From NCBI GenBank assembly GCA_947088135.1, contig CAMUFJ010000015.1:1-38023 (forward strand): a DNA stretch of 38,023 bases. The letters are read 5' to 3'. The notes beneath the pieces were generated by a model. It had not been told where the DNA came from. It saw only the letters and a program-made list of their open reading frames with translations, and made no database searches. Each line of letters starts with the position of its first letter. The stretch's first letter is position 1. The position numbers and the translations under genes are program-made. This document shows positions 8,443 through 17,029 of the stretch, one piece after another. The DNA is from an uncultured Clostridia bacterium (lineage in GTDB: Bacteria; Bacillota; Clostridia; Christensenellales; Borkfalkiaceae).

Positions 8443-9278
8443 AGCTTGCGGTGATCGGAAAGGACGTGTCCGAGTCGCAAAGTCCTTCCATGCATACGTT
8501 TATTCTCGGGCGCATGGGGCGGGAATGCCGTTACGACGCGCTCTCTATTCCCCCTGAGGAATTTTCCGCGCGGGCGGAAAAGCTCTTCGGGGAATACGAC
8601 GCGTTCAACGTGACCATTCCGTTCAAGCTGGATATTCTGCCCTATTTGAAGGAGCTTCGGGGGGACGCGCCCGCGTTCGGCGCGGTGAACGTCGTGCTCA
8701 CCCGCGAGCGGGCGGGCTATAACACGGACGGCTACGGATTTTTGCTCATGCTCGAAAACGCGGGGGTGCAGGTCGCGGGTAGATCCGTGCTGGTGCTCGG
8801 CGCGGGCGGTGCGGGCAGAAGCTGTATCAAAAAACTTGCGGAGGCGGGCGCGGAGGTGTTCGCCTACGAACGGGATTTCCAGCGTCTTAATGGCGTCTGC
8901 GAAGAGATCGGCGGATTTACGCCCTTGCGGGAAGTTCCTCTGCGTGCGTTCGACGTGATACTGAATTGCACGGGCGTCGGAATGCACGACACGGTGGGGC
9001 AAACGCCCGCCGTCGCGCTCGAAGGCATGGGCGTCGTGCCCGTGGGGGAGGAACTGCTCTCCCGCTGTTCGGCGGCGGTGGATCTCATCTACGTACCCGC
9101 CCAATCGGAGTTCCTGCGCCTTGCGCGGGGCTTGGGCAAAAAGACGGTAAACGGCGCGTCCATGCTCTTTTATCAAGCGTATATGGGCGACTGCATTCTC
9201 TTAGGGAAAACGCCGAGCGCGGAGGAAGCAAAACTGCTTTGGCAGGATTATAACAAATCTACGGGGGTAACAACATGA
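8436..9278 (+). CDS. aroE: Shikimate dehydrogenase
   Basis: NADPH-dependent reduction of 3-dehydroshikimate to shikimate. The 280-residue protein shows the substrate-binding SQSPSMH (family SxS), NVTIPFK with the catalytic lysine, NTDGYGF with the catalytic aspartate, and the Rossmann motif GAGGAGRS. The start ATG lies inside the end of aroB (7 nt overlap) with AAAGGGAGG upstream. The end overlaps aroQ as ATGA. The order aroB-aroE-aroQ-aroK puts four consecutive or near-consecutive enzymes in one message. Confidence 0.95.
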   Translation: MLKLAVIGKDVSESQSPSMHTFILGRMGRECRYDALSIPPEEFSARAEKLFGEYDAFNVTIPFKLDILPYLKELRGDAPAFGAVNVVLTRERAGYNTDGYGFLLMLENAGVQVAGRSVLVLGAGGAGRSCIKKLAEAGAEVFAYERDFQRLNGVCEEIGGFTPLREVPLRAFDVILNCTGVGMHDTVGQTPAVALEGMGVVPVGEELLSRCSAAVDLIYVPAQSEFLRLARGLGKKTVNGASMLFYQAYMGDCILLGKTPSAEEAKLLWQDYNKSTGVTT

Positions 9279-9697
9279 AGCTTTTGATCGTAAACGGAGT
9301 CAATCTCTCTCTTACGGGCAAACGGGAAAAGGGCGTTTACGGCGAGGAATCGCTTGAAAGCATTTGCGCCGAGCTCGAAGAGTTCGCCCGCAAACACGGG
9401 CACGAGGCGCAGTGCGTGCAGTCCGATCTCGAAGGGGAGATCTGCGCTATCCTGCACAAAGCGGAAGGGAAGTACGAAGGGGTCGTGCTCAACGCAGGCG
9501 CGTACACCCACTATTCCTACGCGATCCGCGACGCGATCGCTTCCATCTCCACTCCCGTGGTGGAGGTGCATATGTCCAACGTGCACGCGCGGGAGGAGTT
9601 CCGCCGTAAATCCGTTTTAACGGAGGTATGCAAAGGAGAAGTGCTCGGCTTCGGGAAAAACAGTTATAAGCTTGCAATGGAGAGTTTTTGGTTATGA
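9275..9697 (+). CDS. aroQ: 3-dehydroquinate dehydratase, type II
   Basis: Dehydrates 3-dehydroquinate to 3-dehydroshikimate; type II enzymes are small dodecameric flavodoxin-like proteins. The 140 residues show NGVNLSLTGKRE (family NGPNLNxLGxRE), the catalytic loop Tyr in GVYG, NAGAYTHYSYAIRDA and EVHMSNVHARE with the catalytic His. The Pro of the first motif is Val and its second Asn is Ser, while the loop Arg and Tyr are kept, so it should be active. It has ATGA overlaps with aroE and aroK. Confidence 0.95.
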   Translation: MKLLIVNGVNLSLTGKREKGVYGEESLESICAELEEFARKHGHEAQCVQSDLEGEICAILHKAEGKYEGVVLNAGAYTHYSYAIRDAIASISTPVVEVHMSNVHAREEFRRKSVLTEVCKGEVLGFGKNSYKLAMESFWL

Positions 9698-10197
9698 ATA
9701 TCATCCTCTGCGGTATGATGGGCGTGGGTAAAACGAGCGTGGGGATCCGCATTGCGGAGCTCACGGGCAAGCGGTGGTACGATACCGACGTGGTTATTAC
9801 AGACCGCCACGGTAAAATCGCCGATTTGTTCGAGTATTACGGCGAAGCTCATTTCCGCGCGCTCGAAACGGACGTCGTACGCGAGCTCTCCGAAAAGGAC
9901 GGGCTCGTCATTTCTACGGGCGGCGGTTTGGTGTTGAAGTCGGAAAACAACGAAATGTTGAAGCGTAACGGCAAAATTTTCTTCCTGCGCGCTTCCCTCG
10001 ATACGCTCCTAACGCGCGTGTATGCGGACGACAACCGTCCTTTGCTCAAAAAAGGCAGGACGGAAAAGACGCTCGAAGAACTTCTTTCCGCGCGCACGCC
10101 CGTTTACGAGCATGTTGCCGACTTTATCGTGGATACAAACGGAAAGAGCGTGGACGAGGTTGCAAAAGAGATCGTCGCGCTCGCGGAGCGGGAATGA
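9694..10197 (+). CDS. aroK: Shikimate kinase
   Basis: ATP-dependent phosphorylation of shikimate at O3. The 167-residue protein has the Walker A motif GMMGVGKTS (about 7-15), YDTD (shikimate-binding DTD), STGGGLVL (GGG shikimate loop) and the lid/adenine region DDNRPLL. A TTG six bases upstream (9688) is in frame, but the ATG at 9694 forms the same ATGA overlap seen throughout this operon and is chosen. The SDR gene follows, also through ATGA. Confidence 0.95.
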   Translation: MNIILCGMMGVGKTSVGIRIAELTGKRWYDTDVVITDRHGKIADLFEYYGEAHFRALETDVVRELSEKDGLVISTGGGLVLKSENNEMLKRNGKIFFLRASLDTLLTRVYADDNRPLLKKGRTEKTLEELLSARTPVYEHVADFIVDTNGKSVDEVAKEIVALAERE

Positions 10198-10889
10198 AGC
10201 GGGCACTCGTCACGGGCGGAACGCGCGGGATCGGGCTTGCCGTCTGCCGTCTGCTCGCCCAAAACGGGTATGCGGTAACGGCGCTCTATGCGGGCGGAAG
10301 GGGTCTTGCGGAGGCGGAAAAGGCGCTTCCCGAGGTGAAATTCTTACGTGCGGACGTTTCTTGCGAAGAGGACGTTTCCGCGGTGTTTGCCGAAATAAAG
10401 CGTTTGGATCTTCTCGTAAACAACGCGGGCGTGTGTTCCTTTGCGCAGGTGCAGGACGTTACCGCCGAGGAGTACGCGCGCGTGATGAACGTGAATGCGG
10501 GCGGGCAGATTCTGTGCGCGAAATACGCCGTGAAAAAGATGTTGGAGCGTGGCGGGGCAATCGTCAATATTTCCTCCGTTTGGGGGGAAACGGGCGGAAG
10601 CTGCGAGAGCCTGTATTCGGCGTCTAAGGGCGCGGTGATCGCGTTTACCAAGGCGCTTGCAAAGGAGCTTGCGCCAAGCGGGATCCGTGTGAATTGCCTC
10701 TCTCCCGGCGTGATCGATACGGAAATGAACGGACATTTGAACGCGGAAGAGAGAGCCGCGCTTGCCGAGGAAATCCCGCTCGGGCGGTTCGGGAGCGCGG
10801 AGGAGGTCGCCCGCGCCGTTCTCTTTTTGGCGGAAGCGGAATATATCACGGGACAGGTGCTCGCCGTAAACGGCGGTATGTATATTTAA
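10194..10889 (+). CDS. Short-chain dehydrogenase/reductase (FabG-like)
   Basis: A classical SDR of 231 residues: the dinucleotide-binding TGGTRGIG (7-14), NNAG, the catalytic Ser of NISSVWG, the YSASKGA active site (Tyr and Lys) and SPGVIDTEM. It resembles FabG (3-oxoacyl-ACP reductase), but no fatty-acid genes are nearby. It is the last gene of the aromatic operon, overlapping aroK by ATGA. Whether it acts on an aromatic or shikimate-type intermediate, or is a housekeeping reductase carried along, cannot be told from sequence, so I give no symbol. Confidence 0.88.
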   Translation: MKRALVTGGTRGIGLAVCRLLAQNGYAVTALYAGGRGLAEAEKALPEVKFLRADVSCEEDVSAVFAEIKRLDLLVNNAGVCSFAQVQDVTAEEYARVMNVNAGGQILCAKYAVKKMLERGGAIVNISSVWGETGGSCESLYSASKGAVIAFTKALAKELAPSGIRVNCLSPGVIDTEMNGHLNAEERAALAEEIPLGRFGSAEEVARAVLFLAEAEYITGQVLAVNGGMYI

Positions 10890-10931
10890 AAAAAATTTTA
10901 AATTTTTTTTGCGAAAAAAAGGAGTTTTTTT
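10888..10931. repeat. Two consecutive A/T inverted repeats between the SDR gene and dgt
   Basis: A8-T4-A3-T8 at 10888-10910 is a perfect palindrome with 11-base arms about a central T. A second repeat, A7-GGAG-T7, follows at 10914-10931. They end the aromatic operon and precede dgt. They could act as a weak terminator: both arms end in T runs, but the stems are A-T only. The GGAG in the second loop is too far (about 30 nt) from the dgt start to serve it. Confidence 0.5.
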
Positions 10932-10955
10932 CTTTTTTCACGAAATAATACAGTG

Positions 10956-11945
10956 ATGAAGGAAAAAACCTACGAAAAAGAACGCGCGTTCCTTGCGCCG
11001 TATGCAAAAAAATCGTACGAGAGCATGGGCAGACTCCGAGAAGAGCCCCAATGCTCCATGCGTACCGATTTTCAGCGCGATAGGGACCGCATCATCTATT
11101 CCAAATCTTTCCTGCGTTTAAAGAACAAGACGCAGGTCTTTTTCGCGCCCGACGGCGACCACTATATGTCCCGTCTGACGCACACGCTCGACGTGTCGCA
11201 AATCGCCCGTTCGATCGCGCGCTGTCTTTCCCTCAACGAGGATCTCGCCGAGGCGATCGCGCTCGGGCACGACTTGGGGCACACCCCGTTCGGACACGTG
11301 GGCGAGAGGGTTTTGAACAGTCTTTGCCCGACGGGCTTCCGCCACAGCGAGCAGAGCCTTCGCGTCGTGGACGTGCTCGAAAAGGACGGGCGCGGGCTCA
11401 ATCTCACCTTCGAGGTGCGCGACGGCATTTTAAATCACACCAAAAACGGGAATCCCGCTACTTTGGAGGGGGTTGCCGTGTCGCTTGCCGATCGCATCGC
11501 TTACATAAATCACGATATCGAGGACGCGATCCGCGCGGGCGTTATCAGGGAAGAGGAGCTTCCCGCCGAGGCGGTCAAGGCGTTCGGCGGAAGCACGCGG
11601 GAGCGCATCGATACCGCTATTTCCGATATCGTGGAGGAATCGGAGGGGAAGGCGCAGGTGAAAATGTCGGCTGCGCGCATGAAAGCCTTGGGCGATTTAA
11701 GAGCCTTTATGTTCGAGCGCGTGTACGAGCACGCGAACAAACTCATACAGGAGAGCGCGGAGAGAATGCTCGGCGAGCTGTACCGTTATTTCGTGTCCCG
11801 CCCCGAGGAGCTTCCCCGCCAGTACGAAGGCACCGCCCGAACGGATATCCCGCGCGCGGTGTGCGATTATATTTCGTCTATGACGGATAAATACGCGATC
11901 GGCGTGTTCAAGAAGCTGTTCGTCCCGCGGGAGGGCAGCGTATGA
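10956..11945 (+). CDS. dgt: Deoxyguanosinetriphosphate triphosphohydrolase-like HD protein
   Basis: HD-superfamily dNTPase that removes triphosphate from dNTPs. The 329-residue protein begins like other Firmicute members, with a region ending RTDFQRDRDRIIYSKSFLRLK and then KTQVF. Metal ligands are His76, the HD pair at 105-106 in GHDLGHTPFGH, and a later Asp in ADRIAYINHDIEDA. A GTG three bases upstream (10953) is an alternative start. No Shine-Dalgarno is visible near either. It overlaps dnaG as ATGA. The dgt-dnaG-rpoD order is common in Clostridia and links nucleotide control to replication and transcription genes. Confidence 0.9.
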   Translation: MKEKTYEKERAFLAPYAKKSYESMGRLREEPQCSMRTDFQRDRDRIIYSKSFLRLKNKTQVFFAPDGDHYMSRLTHTLDVSQIARSIARCLSLNEDLAEAIALGHDLGHTPFGHVGERVLNSLCPTGFRHSEQSLRVVDVLEKDGRGLNLTFEVRDGILNHTKNGNPATLEGVAVSLADRIAYINHDIEDAIRAGVIREEELPAEAVKAFGGSTRERIDTAISDIVEESEGKAQVKMSAARMKALGDLRAFMFERVYEHANKLIQESAERMLGELYRYFVSRPEELPRQYEGTARTDIPRAVCDYISSMTDKYAIGVFKKLFVPREGSV

Positions 11946-13735
11946 AAAACGGCGATTACGCGGAGTTTATCCGCACGCTGAAAGATAAAAACGACATCGT
12001 CGAAGTTATCGGCTCTTACGTAAAGTTGGAGCGCAGGGGATACGCCTATTGGGCGTGCTGTCCCTTTCACCATGAAAAGACGCCCTCCTTTTCCATTAAC
12101 GCGGCGGACAGGTACTACCACTGTTTCGGCTGCGGCGTTTCGGGCGACGTCATCACCTTTGTAAAGGAATATGAAAACGTAGATTTCGCGCAGGCGGTGC
12201 AGATATTGGCGGCGCGCGCGAAGCTGGAAGTTCCCGCGTACGACGAGAAATCGGCGGAAGAAGCCGCGGCGAAAAAGAAACGGCGGGACAGGCTGTTGGC
12301 GCTTTTAAAAGATTCGGCGCGCTTTTACCTGAAAAACCTTTACGCGGGGCGGGCGGGCGCGCACCTCGCGTATCTGGACAAGCGGGGGATTTCTATTTCC
12401 ACGGCGAAAAAATTCGGCTTGGGCGCTTCGCTCGACTACCACGGGCTTCCCTCTTATTTGCTGGCGCAGGGCTACACCCCCGAGGAGTGCGCGGAAAGCG
12501 GGGTTTGTACCCGTACGGAGGAGGGACGGCTCATCGACGCGGAGGGAGAACGGCTCATTATTCCCATCATCAACCAGTTGGACGAGGTGATTGCTTTCGG
12601 CGGGCGGTTGCTCGTGAAAACCGACCGCGCCAAATACAAAAACACGCGGGAAACCTCCCTTTTCAATAAGAGCAAAACGCTGTATAACGTTAACCTCGTA
12701 AAAAAGGAAAAGCGGGCGGGCGGGCTCTCTTCGCTCATCATGGTGGAGGGGTATATGGACGCCATTTCCCTCTATGAAGCGGGTTTTAAAAACGTGGTGG
12801 CAAGCATGGGCACGTCGCTCACCAAAGAGCAGGCGCGCCTCTGCAAGCGATATACCGATAACGTATTCATCAGTTACGACGGCGATTTCGCGGGGCAAAA
12901 GGCGAATTTGCGCGGGCTGGATATATTAAAGCAAGAAGGCTTGAAGGTGCGCGTTGTGCCCATGCCAGACGGGTACGACCCCGACGACGTCATTCAAAAG
13001 ACGGGTGCGGACGGATACCGCGCCTGTTTAGAGAAAGCGATGCCCCTCATTGATTTCCGCATTCACGCAACCCGCCTGAAATACGATTTAACCAAGACGG
13101 ACGAAAAGCGGGACTTTATCCGCGAGGCTCTTCCCATCGTAAAGGAAGCGGAGAGCGCGACGGAGCGGGAGGAGCTTTTGAAGCATCTTTCCGCCGATAC
13201 GGGAGTGAGCCTTTCCTCCCTGTTGCGGGATTTGGAAACGGCGAAGCCCGTCCCGAGCGCGGCGGCGGAGGACAAGCCTCCTCCCAAGGAGGATAATGCG
13301 GACAGGGAGCGGAAAGCCGCGCGCTTTATTTTGGCGGCGTGCCTTCTGTCTAAGCCTTATGCGCAGGACTGCGATTTGACCGCGCTCGACTTTTCCGACG
13401 CCGACCACCGCGCCATTGCGGAGTACGTCACGGCGGGGAGAAGCGCGGGGCAGGTGCGCCCGAGCGGGATCTTCGACGTGCTCGGCTCGGACAGCGTTGA
13501 ACTATGCGAGGTGCTCAACCTCGACTACGGCGATAATCTCGATTCGCCTGCGGCGGAGCGGTATTTTCAAGACTGCGTGAGCGCGCTTCTCAAAAAATCG
13601 CTCGGGCTGCGTATCGCCGCGGAGCGGGAACGGTATCAAAACGCGGAGAGTACGGGAGAAAAGCGGGAGATCCTTGCCCGTATTGCGGAATATACAAAGA
13701 AACTGAAAAACGATTCAAGCGGAGGAAAACTATGA
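11942..13735 (+). CDS. dnaG: DNA primase
   Basis: Synthesises RNA primers at the replication fork. The 597-residue protein has the N-terminal CHC2 zinc finger (Cys40, His43, Cys61, Cys64 in ACCPFHHEKTPSF and HCFGCG). The TOPRIM catalytic core follows, with VEGYMDAI and SYDGDFAGQKA, and then a C-terminal helicase-interaction domain preceded by a Pro/Lys-rich linker near residue 440. The start overlaps the dgt stop and the end overlaps rpoD, each by ATGA, so this is the Clostridia form of the macromolecular synthesis operon (without rpsU here). Confidence 0.97.
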   Translation: MKNGDYAEFIRTLKDKNDIVEVIGSYVKLERRGYAYWACCPFHHEKTPSFSINAADRYYHCFGCGVSGDVITFVKEYENVDFAQAVQILAARAKLEVPAYDEKSAEEAAAKKKRRDRLLALLKDSARFYLKNLYAGRAGAHLAYLDKRGISISTAKKFGLGASLDYHGLPSYLLAQGYTPEECAESGVCTRTEEGRLIDAEGERLIIPIINQLDEVIAFGGRLLVKTDRAKYKNTRETSLFNKSKTLYNVNLVKKEKRAGGLSSLIMVEGYMDAISLYEAGFKNVVASMGTSLTKEQARLCKRYTDNVFISYDGDFAGQKANLRGLDILKQEGLKVRVVPMPDGYDPDDVIQKTGADGYRACLEKAMPLIDFRIHATRLKYDLTKTDEKRDFIREALPIVKEAESATEREELLKHLSADTGVSLSSLLRDLETAKPVPSAAAEDKPPPKEDNADRERKAARFILAACLLSKPYAQDCDLTALDFSDADHRAIAEYVTAGRSAGQVRPSGIFDVLGSDSVELCEVLNLDYGDNLDSPAAERYFQDCVSALLKKSLGLRIAAERERYQNAESTGEKREILARIAEYTKKLKNDSSGGKL

Positions 13736-14787
13736 ATTTGACCGATCAACAGCTCAACGAGCTCATCGACGGCATCGGCAGCGCGTATAAAATGAAGGGA
13801 AGCATTTCCACCAACGCTCTTTGCGATTTGCTCGAAAAGTACGATTTGAATCCCATGCAGATCGACACCGTGTATAAAACGCTTCCCGAGCTCGGTATTA
13901 CCATTTTCGACGAGGACGAGCGCGACAAGGAGCTCTTCGAACAGGCGCTTTCCGACATCGGGCTCGACGATCCCGTGAAGATGTACTTAAAAGACATCGG
14001 GCGGGTGCCCCTTTTATCGGGCGACGACGAAATCGAGCTTGCCCGCAAGATGCAGGACGGCGACGAGGACGCCAAGCAGCGGCTCTCGGAAGCCAACCTT
14101 CGCCTCGTTGTTTCCATCGCCAAACGGTACGTCGGGCGCGGTATGCTTTTCCTCGACCTCATTCAGGAGGGCAACTTGGGGCTCATGAAGGCGGTGGAGA
14201 AGTTCGACTATCAAAAGGGATTCAAGTTTTCCACCTATGCGACCTGGTGGATCCGTCAGTCCATCACCCGCGCGATCGCCGATCAGGCGCGTACGATCCG
14301 TATTCCCGTTCATATGGTGGAAACCATCAACAAGCTCACCCGCGTGTCCCGTATGCTCTTGCAGGAGAACGGCAGAGAGCCCACTCCCGAAGAGATCGCC
14401 AAAGCGATGGAAATCGAGGTGTCCAAAGTGCGCGAGATCCAAAAAATCGCGCAAGACCCCGTTTCCTTGGAAACGCCCATCGGCGAGGAGGAGGATTCCC
14501 ACCTCGGCGACTTTATCGAAGACGATAAGACGCAGACGCCCGGCGATTCGGTTGCGGGCATTCTCTTAAAAGAACAGCTTCTCAGCGTGCTCGACACGCT
14601 TACCCCGCGCGAGGAAAAGGTGCTCCGTCTTCGCTACGGCATCGACGACGGCAAACCCCGCACCCTCGAAGAAGTGGGCAAGGAATTCAACGTTACGAGA
14701 GAGCGTATCCGCCAGATCGAGGCAAAGGCTTTAAGAAAACTCCGTCACCCGAGCCGTAGCAGAAAGCTCAAAGATTTTCTCGACTGA
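13732..14787 (+). CDS. rpoD: Primary sigma factor (SigA/RpoD)
   Basis: The housekeeping sigma-70 factor, 351 residues. An N-terminal region-1.1-like part (about 1-65) precedes DPVKMYLKDIGRVPLLS (region 1.2). Region 2 has ANLRLVVSIAKRYVGRG, LDLIQEGNLGL and FSTYATWWIRQ. Region 3 and region 4 follow, ending with the helix-turn-helix TLEEVGKEFNVTRERIRQIE. This protein should read the TTGACA/TATAAT promoters marked in the window. The start overlaps dnaG (ATGA) and the stop shares one base with the trmK start (TGATG). Confidence 0.98.
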   Translation: MNLTDQQLNELIDGIGSAYKMKGSISTNALCDLLEKYDLNPMQIDTVYKTLPELGITIFDEDERDKELFEQALSDIGLDDPVKMYLKDIGRVPLLSGDDEIELARKMQDGDEDAKQRLSEANLRLVVSIAKRYVGRGMLFLDLIQEGNLGLMKAVEKFDYQKGFKFSTYATWWIRQSITRAIADQARTIRIPVHMVETINKLTRVSRMLLQENGREPTPEEIAKAMEIEVSKVREIQKIAQDPVSLETPIGEEEDSHLGDFIEDDKTQTPGDSVAGILLKEQLLSVLDTLTPREEKVLRLRYGIDDGKPRTLEEVGKEFNVTRERIRQIEAKALRKLRHPSRSRKLKDFLD

Positions 14788-15440
14788 TGACGGATCGGCT
14801 CAGAAAGATTTGTGCGCACCTCCGCGCTGTGCCCGTGCTTGCGGACGTGGGGTGCGATCACGGCTATATGGCGAAGTACGCGCTTGAAAACGGGCTGTGC
14901 GAGAGAGTGTACGTCACCGACGTGAGCAGGGAAAGCTTAAAAAAAGCGGAAACCCTTCTTGCGGAGGAAATTACGGCGGGCAGGTGCAAAAGCGTCTGTT
15001 GCGACGGGCTCGACGGCGTGCCCGAACGGTGCGATTCGGTACTGATCGCGGGTATGGGCGGAGAGGAGATCATACACATTCTGCGGGAACTTCCCGCGCA
15101 TTTCGTCCTTCAACCCATGAAGAACGCCGAAAAGCTGAGGCGGTATCTCGTGGGGCGGGGCGCGAAAATATTAACGGATATTACCTTTTTCGCGGGGAAG
15201 TACTACCACCTCGTCGCGGGAGAGGGACAGGGCGGTGATAAGTATTCGCCCTTGGAGTTCTTGTTCGGGCGGGACAATTTGAAACGTCCCTCCGAGGATT
15301 TTGCGGGGTATCTGAAAGCGGAAATCGAAAAGATGAAAAGCTATTCCTGCGAAAAAATGAATGCGGAAGCGCGGGCCGAGCACGAAAGGCGGCTTGCGCA
15401 ATACTTAGAGGTGCTACATGGAACTCAAAAAAATTTATGA
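14787..15440 (+). CDS. trmK: tRNA (adenine22-N1)-methyltransferase
   Basis: A class I SAM-dependent methyltransferase that modifies A22 of tRNA in Gram-positive bacteria. The 217 residues show ADVGCDHGYMAKYAL (SAM motif I, with Cys where Ser is usual), VTDVSRESLKKAE, and the family hallmark AGMGGEEI and LQPMKNAEKLRRYL. The C-terminal part is a charged helical pair. It follows rpoD with TGATG and overlaps nif3 by 23 nt. The rpoD-trmK-nif3 order is conserved across Firmicutes. Confidence 0.93.
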   Translation: MTDRLRKICAHLRAVPVLADVGCDHGYMAKYALENGLCERVYVTDVSRESLKKAETLLAEEITAGRCKSVCCDGLDGVPERCDSVLIAGMGGEEIIHILRELPAHFVLQPMKNAEKLRRYLVGRGAKILTDITFFAGKYYHLVAGEGQGGDKYSPLEFLFGRDNLKRPSEDFAGYLKAEIEKMKSYSCEKMNAEARAEHERRLAQYLEVLHGTQKNL

Positions 15441-16200
15441 TATTGCCGATTCGCTCGCGCCGTTCGCGCTCTCCAAGGAGTATTGCGAAACTTACGGTAT
15501 GCGGGACAACAGCGGGATCCAGCTCGACTGCGGAGGAGAGATCACTTCGGTTTTGTTCGCGCTCGACCTCTCGAAGGGTGCGGTGAGCAAGGCACGGAGC
15601 ATGGGCGCAAGGTGCATCGTCACGCACCACCCCGCCATTTTCAACCCGCTCTATTCCATAACGGAGCGTACGAGCGCGCCTCTGTTGGCGTGCGCGAGGC
15701 TGGGCATTTCCGTCATTTCCGCGCATCTCAATTTGGATACCGTAAAAGGCGGTATCGACGACTGCCTCATGCGGGGCTTGGGGGGAATGCAGGAGGAGGC
15801 GCTCATGCACAAGCTCAGCGGCGGAGGCTACGGGCGGGCTTATCAAGTGAATCCGTGCAGTACCGCGGAGCTCGCCATGCGCATTCAGCAGGTCTTTCTC
15901 ACGAGCCGTATTATTATCTACGGGAATAAGCCCGTGGGAAAAATCGCAAGCTTTTGCGGGGCGGGCATGGACGAGCAGAGCGTGGATTTTGCCGTAAAGC
16001 AAGGCGCGGACACTCTCGTCAGCTCGGACGGCAAACACCATTTAATTCTTGACGGCGTGGAAAAGGGCTTGAACGTCGTGCTCATTCCGCACTATTCGGC
16101 GGAGCTCTACGGTTTTAAAAACTTTTTGAGTAATTTCAACGAAAAGACGAAGGCATTTGGGCTGAGAAGCGAGCTGTACGCGGACGAGAGGTTTTTGTAA
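15418..16200 (+). CDS. Nif3-like dinuclear metal centre hexameric protein
   Basis: Nif3/YqfO-family protein; the family forms hexameric rings with a dinuclear metal site and is proposed to be a GTP cyclohydrolase I type 2-like enzyme, but the role is unproven. The 260 residues contain VTHHPAIFNPL (metal-binding HH), SAHLNLDTVKGGIDD and, near the C-terminus, DGKHH. This is the short form; the B. subtilis protein has an inserted PII-like domain that is absent here. AGAGGTG precedes the ATG. Its first 23 bases lie within trmK. Confidence 0.92.
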   Translation: MELKKIYDIADSLAPFALSKEYCETYGMRDNSGIQLDCGGEITSVLFALDLSKGAVSKARSMGARCIVTHHPAIFNPLYSITERTSAPLLACARLGISVISAHLNLDTVKGGIDDCLMRGLGGMQEEALMHKLSGGGYGRAYQVNPCSTAELAMRIQQVFLTSRIIIYGNKPVGKIASFCGAGMDEQSVDFAVKQGADTLVSSDGKHHLILDGVEKGLNVVLIPHYSAELYGFKNFLSNFNEKTKAFGLRSELYADERFL

Positions 16201-16272
16201 AACGGGTTCGCCGCCCCCGAGGCGGGACACGATAAATATTTTAACGACAAAAAGCATTGGAGGAGAATAGAT

Positions 16273-16971
16273 ATGTCGGTTTTAAACGAATTGTTGGAGT
16301 ATCAGAAAACGGACGGAGATCTGCGTAAGATCGAGCAGGAACTTTCCGCTAGCGAGGATTACAAGAAGTACGCCCAAGCGCGAAAATTTATGAAGACGGC
16401 GCAGGAGCGTTTGGACGCGCAGGATAAGCGGGCGGCGGAACTTCGTGCTTTGCGCGATTCTCTGTACGCACAGTGCGAGGAAACGGTAAAGGCGATCGAC
16501 GAATATTCCGACATCGACGAAATGGTGGACGGCGGAGGGGACATCGCGTTTTACAAGAAGAACGCGCAGTCCTTGCTCGATAAGCTTCGCGCCCTGAAAG
16601 GCGAGCTCAACAAGCTGATTTCCGACGTGGAGAACGTGACGGAGGAATACAAAAAGTTCAAAGAGCAGACTATTCTCATGCAGAAACAGTACAAGGAATA
16701 CAAGGAAAAGTACGAAGCGCTCAAAGGCACCCACGCAGAGGAGGTTGCCAAAATCAACGCCAACCTCAAAAAAATCAGCAAAAGCATTCCCGCCGACATT
16801 TTGGAAAAGTACGCGGCGAAGCGCAAAGAACGCATTTTTCCCATTTTAGTACCGCTCAACGTGGATCGTTGTATCTGCGGAATGGATTTTTCGCTTGCCC
16901 AGCAGGGGAAGCTCGCGGGCGGAAACGTCATCGAATGCGAGCATTGCAGAAGATTCGTATATAAACAGTAA
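16273..16971 (+). CDS. Coiled-coil protein with C-terminal C4 zinc ribbon (COG1579 type)
   Basis: A 232-residue cytoplasmic protein: a long, highly charged coiled coil over roughly residues 10-170, then a zinc ribbon with CICGMDF and CEHCRRF. This architecture fits the COG1579 family (DUF164 type), of unknown function and commonly found after nif3 homologues. It has a strong TTGGAGGAG site before the ATG. The 72-nt gap after nif3 contains a small GC hairpin (CCGCC/GGCGG near 16210-16225) without a T tract, so readthrough from the rpoD operon is possible. Confidence 0.85.
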   Translation: MSVLNELLEYQKTDGDLRKIEQELSASEDYKKYAQARKFMKTAQERLDAQDKRAAELRALRDSLYAQCEETVKAIDEYSDIDEMVDGGGDIAFYKKNAQSLLDKLRALKGELNKLISDVENVTEEYKKFKEQTILMQKQYKEYKEKYEALKGTHAEEVAKINANLKKISKSIPADILEKYAAKRKERIFPILVPLNVDRCICGMDFSLAQQGKLAGGNVIECEHCRRFVYKQ

Positions 16972-17029
16972 AGAGTACCGCTCCGCAGGGCGGAGAACCA
17001 AAAGCAAGGCGGCGGCATAAAATGGGGGT

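Noticed and set aside
16201..16272. Terminator after nif3
   Set aside because: A small CCGCC/GGCGG stem exists but has no T tract.
16972..17029. Small RNA gene between the zinc ribbon gene and alr
   Set aside because: Only a 6-bp hairpin (16981-16995) is visible, too little to call an RNA.
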